A DNA stretch of 64,000 bases, taken from NCBI GenBank assembly GCA_023078685.1, contig JALGAS010000005.1, positions 2,914,001 to 2,978,000 on the forward strand. The letters run 5' to 3'. The stretch comes from Neopestalotiopsis rosae. Taxonomy: Eukaryota; Ascomycota; Sordariomycetes; Amphisphaeriales; Sporocadaceae. The first letter of the stretch is position 1. Every line of letters begins with the position of its first letter. This document shows, piece after piece, positions 55,760 through 64,000 of the stretch. Below the pieces are notes generated by a model. That model did no database searches. It was not told the origin of the DNA and saw nothing but the letters and a program-made list of their open reading frames with translations. Position numbers and translations under genes: made by a program.

Positions 55760-56376
55760 GCAGTGATTCTTGAGACAGAGTCATAATTGTCAATGTGACT
55801 ACCGCTCCACGAGTGGTGGTCTGACAGTCTGAACGGAAAGCTTCAAACTAGCTTGATAAGGAAACCAAATTGTAAATGTTTCATTCATGTGGAATACGGC
55901 TGAGCAGATATTATATACCCAGAGGCTCAAGGATGGAAGGTACATGGGCTCACACGCGAGGACGAAGGTGAGTTTTGTCATTGGAGCAACAGAGACAGAA
56001 CGGTAACACGATCGTCATGATAACAGATCGCAAATTGATTTAAACAATTGTATGATATGATACTATTGTCAGTCGGATCTTGTACATGTGGTTGAATGCG
56101 CTTCTTATGTGCTTTTTAGTGAAGTTGTTAAGAGCCAATCCCGCGCCAAAACAAGTTGATGTGATTGATGGAGAAACACTAGCCGACGACCCGGTTTATC
56201 CACAATTTCTGTTTTCTATACTTCCATGATCATTCATTCCCATAAGCAATCAATCTTTTTGATCGTAGGTGATACTGTCCTTGGAAAGGTGTTGTCATTA
56301 ATGAGGCACCATTATCGATTGCCAATATCAACAAGCAAGTCAGCAACAAGAGTGAAAGTAAATCAAATTACGCCCA
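55760..56376. other. Spacer between the LMBD1-like and xylosidase genes
   Basis: No gene seen; AT-rich near 56020-56060 and 56215-56350. Confidence 0.5.
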
Positions 56377-58643
56377 ATGTCGACTTTCCAAAACCCCGTC
56401 ATTCGGGGCTTCAACCCGGATCCAACCATTTGCGTGGTTCACGGCAAGGAAAAGACGGATTACTACCTCAGCACGAGCACGTTTGAATACTTTCCGGGGT
56501 GTGCTATATACCACTCCACCGACCTGATCAACTGGACTCATCTTGGCCATGCCCTGACGAGGAGAAGTCAGGTCGAGATGAGAACCGTGGAACCTGGGTA
56601 TGTCACATTGCGTTTCCATTATAGTGTCTCTTTTCCATAAAGTGATTTTGGTTTGGAGAGTTTTATGAATATTTTCAATTAAAGACCAAAAATCTCAAAA
56701 TTTTACTTTGAAAAGAGCAAAGAGGATTCCGACAATCATTTTCATTACGCTCAAAGGCATGAATGAGCTAACCATATGTACGTCTCGTATAGTGCAGGTA
56801 GCTGGGCGAGCACGCTTAGATACAGAGAAAAGGAGAAACGGTTCTACCTTGCTACGGGCGTTTTTCAACGATACCGTCCAGCAAGTGACGTGAGTCTAAA
56901 TCTCATATAACGGGGGCCATTCATTACGTAGGTTAACTTTATCCCATGTAGGAGCGCATATTTCCCCGTGGATTTTACGTCTGGACCGACGACATTTGGG
57001 ATTCCAATTCGTGGTCAGACCCAATCTATTTTGACAATCCCGGCTTTGATCAGGACGTAGGTTTTCCCCTTCCCATATGTTCCATTTTCATCATCAGTCA
57101 ATGGTTTGATAAAAAAAAAAGTCAAAAGAGAATTTACCTGATAACCAAGAAAACATGAAACCAGCTCTTCTGGGACGACGCCACCTCCAAAGTCTACCTG
57201 AGCACCACGACGCGCCTCAAGGACCGGCCGGCGGGATCCACCCAAAAGGACTTTGGCATCCACGTCTCCGAGATCGACCTGGCGACGGGGAGGACGCTGA
57301 CGCCGCCGGCCGTGATCCGGCGGTCCCCTTACGGCATCGCCGAGGGCTCGCACCTCTTTCGCCGCGGGGACTATTACTACCTGCTCACGGCCGAGGGCGG
57401 CACCGAGGCCGGACACCAGGAGTGGATCTTCCGCAGTCGGGCTGCTGATGCGCACGACGGTAGTAATGATGGCGGCGGTGTCTACGGACCCTGGGAGGAT
57501 CGCGGGCAGGCGCTGTGGTATAATGGTCCGACGGAGGAAGTGCAGCGGACGGGCCACGTCGACATGTTTGAGGACGGAGACGGGGAGTGGTGGGCCGTGT
57601 TTCTGGGCGTCCGGCCGGTCAGGGTCCAGAATGATGACAACACGGAAGAGCAGCAGGATGAGTTGGGTCCGGAAGAAAAAGAAGAAGCGTTCCTCGAGCC
57701 GCAGATGGGACGGGAGACGTTCCTGGTCAAGGTCGACTGGGTCAACGACTGGCCCGTGGTCAACGAGGGCCGCAATATCACCCTGGAAACCAAGGGGAGG
57801 GGGCAGGTGGTACAAGCTCTGGAGCAAGTCAAGGCAGGCGACGTCAAGTGGCGCGCTGATTTGGAGAGAGACGATCTGGAACTGGGCTGGTATCAGAAAA
57901 GTGAGTCTACCACGCGAAGAAGGAAAATCGAGAAAACGAGAGAGAGAGAGAGAGAGAGAAACGCCAGAAAAAGAAAAAGAAGTATATCATGGCCAACAGC
58001 TAACAGTTACACAGATACGCCCCTGAAAAAGTGTTATAGTTTGACCGAACGACCAGGCCATCTCCGCCTATACGGAAACTGCTACGACCTCTCCTGGCCC
58101 GAGGCGCCGGCCATGCTGCTGAGGAAACAAGCATCCTACACCGAGACCTTTCACGCCAGGCTCCAGTTCCGACCAGACCAGACGGGCTACGAGGCCGGGG
58201 TGGTGCTGTGGTGGAGTCAATATTCCTACGCCAGCATCGGCATCACGCTCGCGCAGCAGCAGCTCTCCGAAGGGCGGCATCCGGTGAGGACGGTGGTGTG
58301 TACCCACCCTACCGGGCTTCACCGGTCCATGCCCCTGATGAACGACGGAGAGGACCGTGACGACTATAATGGCACCGTGACTGCTCGCGACGGCGACGTC
58401 CCGGATACGGTCATGCTCAGGATTGAAGCGCGGCCGAGGGAGTATCACTTGTCTTTGGAGTTTGACAGTGACAGCACCTACGAGCCGATCAAGTTCTCTG
58501 TCCCGGCAAGCGCCTTGACGACGATGCCGCCGGTGGGCGGTGCGTTTTGCGGTGCCATGTATGGGATCTACTCCATTGGCAAGGGTGAGCCCGTTCTAGT
58601 CCCGGCGGACTTTTCGGATATCTTCGTACGAGAAGGACATTGA
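56377..58643 (+). CDS. GH43-family beta-xylosidase/arabinofuranosidase-like enzyme, cytosolic
   Basis: Five exons, 56377-56597, 56793-56889, 56952-57056, 57165-57900 and 58015-58643, give 595 residues. The first join (GG|T) uses the TAG acceptor at 56791-56792 and yields EPGAGSWASTLRY; the near alternative gives a stop. Motifs: base Asp15 in RGFNPDPTICV; WTDDIWDSNSWSDP; LFWDD (142-146, pKa-modulating Asp); acid Glu201 in GIAEGSHLF, where Ser replaces the usual Pro of EGPH. The C-terminal half (about 390-595) is the beta-sandwich that follows the catalytic domain in the XynB-type GH43 group. No signal peptide. It should hydrolyse xylo- or arabino-oligosaccharides inside the cell. Intron 4 (57901-58014) is in frame, contains no stop and carries a (GA)11 run at 57938-57959. 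Confidence 0.88.
57938..57959. repeat. (GA)11 microsatellite in intron 4
   Basis: Eleven GA repeats inside the intron of the xylosidase-like gene; a variable-length site. Confidence 0.85.
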
Positions 58644-59103
58644 TGGGCAGAGAAAGCATAGGGCTGCAAGGGGGTGCAACAGAGAGGAAGAGAGGGGGGC
58701 GAGAGGGAGTGAGTGGGATTGGGTGTATCAAACCCCCCAAATTGAGTGGATATAAAAGAGCCTCAACTTTCTTTTTTCGACGATAGCCGATTACGATCAA
58801 TCTGGCTGTGTAATACAGTGTATGCGATGATACGGTTACCTAGTTTGGCACCCAACATATTATATGCATGCAACCCCCCTATATCTAGGGATAACCTGTG
58901 AAGCAGCAATTTTTTGATTGGCTCAGCGAGGATCAATATCGGTAAAATAAAAAATGAAATGAAAAATAAAAAGAGAAATCCTTGTCAGCTAGCTGCTAGA
59001 CATTGCCATTCTAGACCTCCATGAACCCCCTTGGAAGCCATGTGACAGAGAAGAGGGCCCTCGTCGTCTGAAGTAGGGATGCGGCGTCGTGCCCACACAA
59101 TGA

Positions 59104-59280
59104 GTACCCGGAGGTGACGCCGTTGCAGATCCGCTCAAGTGCGGCCTGGTCGTTTCCGCGCTCTGGATTCAGGGGACGGGATCGATGATACCCTACTACC
59201 CCCGGGGCGTCGGCTACATATGGGTCAAGCCCTTTGTGTGGGTCTCCGTCATGACGGCAATCATCATTGTACTGATGTAG
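59104..59280 (+). other. Coding-like fragment with a membrane helix
   Basis: An open stretch between stops reads ...ADPLKCGLVVSALWIQGTG, then ATG at 59185 to a stop at 59280 encodes MIPYYPRGVGYIWVKPFVWV and a hydrophobic end (SVMTAIIIVLM). A CAG acceptor at 59126-59128 would suit a last exon, but no upstream exon was found. It could be a decayed membrane-protein gene, an unseen terminal exon, or chance. Confidence 0.2.
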
Positions 59281-61634
59281 AGAGAAGAGCAGAGAATTAG
59301 TTCCGAATGTTGCAGGTTATTCATGTGGTGTTGAGTGTTGACCTTCGTATTCGTTCTCAGTGCCCATTCGCGCCATTTCCCTGTTCTTTAGCGACTCTGC
59401 CATGGCGGTTCGCATGCCTTTGCATACCACACTTGAAGTGTCATGATTTCTTGGCGGCTCAGATACTGGATACAGCAATACATGGGAAATTTATAGTTAT
59501 CATTAGGGTGGGCTCTCTTGCATATTGATTTTCCCAGGGAGAGTACAGGAACGGAAACGGAAAAGGCAAGTAGGAAATAAGAAAGCGTGAAAGGCGATAG
59601 AGAGCAGAAAAAAAGACACTCTTGCTAATTCGGTTCAGCAATGAAATTGTAGACTCATACTTGACAGCTCGCGTATAGTTATCAGATCAGATTCCTTTGG
59701 TAAAGAGAGCACATGTATCTCGCCCGTGCCCATGCCATGCGTATTCAACGGCTATCAGGCAATCCGGGACAAGGAAGTTCGAGGCGAAACTACAAATGTT
59801 GACTCATCACATTATTATCATTGGTGAAGGCTTGCCTTGCAGGCTCAAGCTTGGCCATTCAATGATGACGACTTTTGGGAATTGGAATTCCAATGACGAG
59901 ATGAAATAGAGAGAGTGTGTAGGACGGCATATCGGTGAAGGGGCCATAGCTGAAAAAATTGTCACAGCGGTTGCTCATGTTGTGTTTCCTCGAGGAAAGA
60001 AAAGGGAGATAACGGACTTTCAAGCATTAGATGGTGGTGTAGACGAGGCGGCAAGAGACGACGAACAGAAACCGTTGAAACCGCAAGCAGGGTACTGCCG
60101 AGCGGTTACATCTATTCTTCCTGGGGGCCCAGGCCCCGCCATTGACTTACGCAGCGTGCGCTGCTTGAAGGTGGATGGGACGGGCTGCAATGGCATTTTG
60201 TTCGATATTGGCATACCTCGACAAATATCGACCGGGGGGTCCTGGGAAATGGTTTGGGCCAAGGAGAAGAGAGAATAAGCCGAATCCAGGGGTGGTATTC
60301 GCTGCGGGGTGAACCGACCCCAACTATCGACTATACCACGATGCCTACCTAGCCTCTATATGCAGTGGGGAACCAGCACATACAAAAAAGACTCTCCGGG
60401 CGGGCAGCGGGATGGTTTGTTGGCGGTACCGGAAAGCGTGACATTGGTCAACGGCACCCAGGCTCACGCAGGGATGGACATGCAAGAAAAGCCAAAAGAG
60501 GGTGTAGTAGTTGGTTCATGATAACGAACCATTTCCAGAAGCAGGCCTCTTGGTCGTGTGGCCTGGCTTGGTTTTTTTTTTTGCACTTCCTGGGCTGGCC
60601 CACGGGCGAGTTACAAGTGTCTTCCAGTGAGCGGTTGGAAATAATAGTGATCAGCCAGCTTCCCATCGTACGGTGGACCTCCTTTAACAAGTGAATAAAA
60701 CTATTAGGTAGGTGAAAAGGCAATCCCGTAACCGAGTGGCTCGAACGTTTGCAGGACCCAAGTGCTTGGCATCATATCCCCACATCCGGGATTCCCCAAA
60801 ACGGCAATCCGAGTTGGTGGCCAGAACTTGTCATGTACTCGTGATTCAACGACACACATCTAACCTAGGTACTATGTAGACAGCTGGACCGTGTCAGATT
60901 TTGATGGGGAAAAATCATTAGCCAAAGTGAGTGAATGAGTAACGGCAGCAAAGAAGGCAAGCAAGGGTACCTACATACCTATTCACTACACACCTGTATA
61001 GCCTGCCCATGCTGCCGGATCTGTCACGTCTCGCGGTCCTGGCCAATAGAGTAGAGTCCTGCCCACAAGAATGCCCGGAGTGCGTTCCGGGAGCCTCGAA
61101 TTGATACCATATTTGTTCGATACTGGCCAGGCTACTTACAACCCCAAGCTAGAAGGCATCCTTTCCGGGTGTGACGGTGATTTGAGGCTAGATTTAGAAT
61201 GACAAGAGGGAAAATGAGAGAAGTCGCCTCGATAACCTTACCTCTATCCAAACTAGACTCTGTGCCCCTCTTGCTAGTGAGAACCCTGGGGTAAAGTAGA
61301 TAGTTTGTCTCCGCATCGAGCGAGAAGCTGGCTGGGTCTGTCTGGCGTAGGCACGGGGGAGGGGCTATGGATCAACGTTTTCTCTAAGTAGGTACTTTGT
61401 AAATCACATTTGTGTCGTCGCTCCGTCTGTCGTGGTGGCTCTTATTTTCTCGGAGCTGTCAAGTCCGATGTCCATATATGATGTAAAGCTGAGCCCCCAT
61501 CACTTGCTTCATAAGCTCCCATCCCAACAATCTCACCATTTCACGAATCACTCGTCAGTGAATAACCATTGCCTTCTTGCCGGATACTTGTCTGTTGTGT
61601 GCCTTGGACCTTTCATCACTGTGCTTTGCATATC

Positions 61635-61643
61635 TATAAAATA
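61635..61643 (+). promoter_or_regulatory. TATA box of the SDR gene
   Basis: TATAAAATA about 130 bp before the ATG, followed by an A/C-rich leader. Few genes in this window have a clear TATA box; its presence fits regulated expression. Confidence 0.55.
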
Positions 61644-61767
61644 AGGCTCCAACTTGCTTTTCTTCTTGCTCCTCCTTTCTTACTATTCCATTCACACGAA
61701 AACATCAAGAAGCAACGAGCAGCACAGACATATATACACACACATCAACCTTGCAGATAGATACATC

Positions 61768-62936
61768 ATGACATCCATTACTCCCCAGTTCACTCGAGGA
61801 GCTTCCTCTGTCGTTCGATCGGTGCGCCGAGCACCTCGAATGGCTTTGACGCAAGCTGCCATTCCTCGCCTGTCAGCCGCTGTGTCTCATAGAGCAGGCG
61901 CTTCATCAAGCTACGTCCAGAGAGCCTTTTCATCCTCGTCCAGGCATCAGGATCGCGAACCCATCAGAAATAGCCCCAGAGCTTTGCTGCCCGAGTTCAG
62001 CCTCAAGGACAAGGTCATTATTGTGTCCGGTGGTGCCCAAGGTCTTGGGTTGGTTCAGACAGAGGCTTTACTCGAGGCAGGAGCCGCAGGTTGGTTTCGT
62101 CGGTCCCAGACCTTTTCGTCATACTAACAAAGGTTGTGTCTAGTACATGTGTTTGATCGCCAACCTCAGCCAGGCGCTGGGAGCAAGTATGAGGCTATTG
62201 CTAAGCGTGCTGTTGGCGAGTTGGAGACCACTCTGACATATCACCAAATCGATGTGCGAACAGGTGTGGAGCACATCAATTCAATTACCGAAGCAATTGC
62301 GGAGCAGCATGGACATATCGACGGTCTCATTGCTGCGGCTGGTATCCAGCAGGAGACGCCTGCCTTGGAGTATACGGCCGAGGACGCTGACAGGATGCTG
62401 GGTGTCAACGTCACGGGCGTTTTGATGACGGCACAAGCAGTAGCCAGACAAATGGTGAAGAGAAAGACAGAGGGAAGCCTGGTCTTGATTGCCAGCATGA
62501 GCGGAACGATCGCCAACCGTGGATTGATCTGCCCGTAAGTCCTTGTTTGACTGCTGAACAAAGTCATCGACTAACGCCGAATCCAGGGTCTACAACGCTT
62601 CGAAGGCCGGAGTCATCCAACTGGCACGCAATCTGGCTGCCGAGTGGGGTGAGCATGGCATCCGCGTCAACACCATCTCTCCTGGATATAGTAGGTTTCA
62701 CTTTCCAATTGTGCGCCCAGATATGCTAACATCTATGTCTAGTCGTCACCGAGATGGTCGAGAAGCTGTTTGTGCAGTTCCCTGAGCGTAAGACGGAGTG
62801 GCCAACTCATAACATGCTGAATAAGCTCAGCAAGCCCGAGGACTACCGAGGTGCCGCCGTATTCTTGCTCAGCGACGCCAGCCGATTCATGACTGGTTCA
62901 GATCTGCGAATTGATGGTGGCCATGCTGCCTGGTAG
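61768..62936 (+). CDS. Mitochondrially targeted short-chain dehydrogenase/reductase (polyol/sugar type)
   Basis: Four exons, 61768-62089, 62144-62534, 62587-62690 and 62743-62936, give 336 residues. Introns are about 52-54 nt with TAG/CAG acceptors, and intron 3 has a GCTAAC branch site. Residues 1-62 are rich in Arg, Ser and Ala with no acids ([20 protein letters not shown]...), a mitochondrial presequence. The Rossmann fold follows: SGGAQGLG (87-94, dinucleotide loop), VHVFDR (Asp suggests NAD(H)), AAAGIQ (NAG-like, altered), catalytic Ser227, Tyr240 and Lys244 (YNASK), SPGYIVTEM and the C-terminal [17 protein letters not shown]. The pattern is closest to arabinitol/mannitol-type SDRs such as D-arabinitol 2-dehydrogenases; the substrate is not proven. 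Its own TATA box suggests regulated expression. Confidence 0.85.
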
Positions 62937-63203
62937 GGTCCTACCAGCGACTTGAGGGGAGATCGAATGTCGAGAGGCATCGATGTAAACGAGTACAGCG
63001 TGGGGTTGGAGGTGTAATGAATTTAACTGCATGAGCATCATTAGTATCTCATGAAATATCGTTTGTATTTTCGCCAAGGCGTACAGAGAGGAGCGACGAA
63101 CCTGGTTCTGATGCCCGAATAACGGGCTAAAATAAACTAAGATTAATACAACAGTTGTCATTATTCATGGATTCACAAAGTACATGTCGTCGTCCATGAG
63201 CAT

Positions 63204-63855
63204 TTAGTTCAGCGGTGAGATGGCGCCTCCTGACTCTATCCTGGCCACAACCCCATTTCTCAAGCGCAATCGCTTCTCAATATCCGTATTTGGCACACCT
63301 AGACCCTTCATAACAAGGGCTTGTCTGAGCGTCCCCACGTCGGCGAAGTTGCGCCCAGCAGCTGGGTTCTCTTGCTGCAGTTCAACTTGTTCTTCGAGAC
63401 GTTGCCGGGCGTGCAAGACGGTAAGGGTCTGGTTCTGGGCGGCTACCGGATAGCTCGGTCCTTGCGCGGAAACACCTTGAGCTGGCGCGGCAGGTGTCGC
63501 AATCGACGAGTTGGAGAGGGTCGGGTTCGGCGTGGCAATACCCATTTGTCGCAATCGCTGCGAAAAGTCTGGGCTCGTCATGTGGTCTGGATCACCGCCA
63601 TCGGTAGTGATTGCTGTTTTTATCCCCGCAATCAGCCAAAAGGATCAGGGGTATACAATTCTCGAACCTCTACGTACCCTCGTCTTTTGTCGTGGAAGCT
63701 TTCGGCACTCTTGCTGAAGTTGTTTGTGTTGGGGGCGGCGCCGGCGCCCTCCTGGGAGCGGCTGGTCTCGCGGACGGGGGAACGGCGGCGCCTGGTGCTC
63801 GAGTCGGGAACTTGCGCGCGGTAGACTGCGCCGTCTTGGAAGCACTGGAACCCAT
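63204..63855 (-). CDS. Predicted N-myristoylated orphan protein (195 residues)
   Basis: Two exons on the minus strand, 63855-63678 and 63613-63204, joined across a 64-nt intron (GTACGT/CAG) to give TTKDE-AITTDGGDPDHMTSPDF. The start MGSSASK fits the N-myristoylation consensus (Gly2, Ser6, Lys7). Residues 8-55 are Ala/Pro/Arg-rich and flexible. A folded part near the C-terminus (about 140-185) reads NFADVGTLRQALVMKGLGVP and DIEKRLRLRNGVV, two probable helices with a basic pair. The function is unknown to me; membrane attachment through a lipid is likely. The intron was placed by frame and splice signals. Confidence 0.78.
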
Positions 63856-64000
63856 TTTTATCGATTGCCTACTATTATCGCGACAAGAATGGTTGGATGG
63901 GGTAAAATGTGTGGTTTTGCATGGGAGAAAGAATGGCAATAGTGAATGACGTTCTACTTTTTTTTCCCTTGTTGCTCAATTGCTTTGCGACAAAGGGAGC

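Larger units (their letters stand above)
58644..61767. other. 3.1-kb spacer before the SDR gene
   Basis: No well supported gene. A 177-bp coding-like stretch at 59104-59280 is listed separately. The last 130 bp are the TATA-containing promoter and leader of the SDR gene. Confidence 0.5.

Overview
This window is nuclear DNA of a filamentous ascomycete, most probably a Sordariomycete (a Hypocreales-like fungus fits best; the species cannot be set from sequence alone). The evidence is short spliceosomal introns (about 48-115 nt) with GTAAGT/GTATGT-type donors and CTAAC branch sites, genes on both strands with long spacers, and fungal families such as SAT4-type membrane proteins, DUF7707-like GPI proteins and GH43 hydrolases. 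There is no rRNA, no CRISPR array and no convincing functional tRNA. Exon joins below were worked out by hand from splice signals and reading-frame continuity.

Layout. 0-10.8 kb: OST subunit SWP1 (+), an orphan protein with two PPxY motifs (+), a fungal orphan with an acidic tract (+), the histone acetyltransferase GCN5 (-), then OST5 (+) reading divergently from GCN5. 11-12 kb: the checkpoint-clamp gene rad1 (+). 12-19.5 kb is gene-poor, with a 16-bp minisatellite and one small 77-residue gene. 19.5-32.3 kb: an 868-residue orphan (+), a secreted 12-cysteine protein (-), a PX-domain protein (Ypt35-like, +), SYM1/Mpv17 (-), a tRNA-like repeat, a glutaminyl-peptide cyclotransferase (-) and an ethanolamine/choline phosphotransferase (-). 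34.6-35.3 kb: a GPI-anchored cysteine-rich protein (-), followed by a 6.4-kb gene desert. 41.7-50.9 kb: a GH43 protein (+), the NatC subunit NAA38 (-), the XPG-type nuclease RAD2 (+) and a SAT4-family membrane protein (-). 51-53.9 kb: a spacer with relics of mobile DNA. 53.9-64 kb: an LMBD1-like transporter (+), a GH43 beta-xylosidase-like enzyme (+), a mitochondrially targeted SDR (+) and a predicted N-myristoylated orphan (-).

Functional themes. Two oligosaccharyltransferase subunits (SWP1, OST5), two DNA-damage genes (rad1, RAD2), and two GH43 enzymes without secretion signals plus a polyol/sugar-type SDR, which could serve intracellular pentose use. Most genes are core housekeeping genes. 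The less understood parts are the orphan proteins (2.8, 14.6, 19.5, 22.6 and 63.2 kb), the tRNA-like repeat at 28.0 kb and the relic island at 51.8-52.9 kb. I did not find a clearly new multi-gene system; these are the best places to look.
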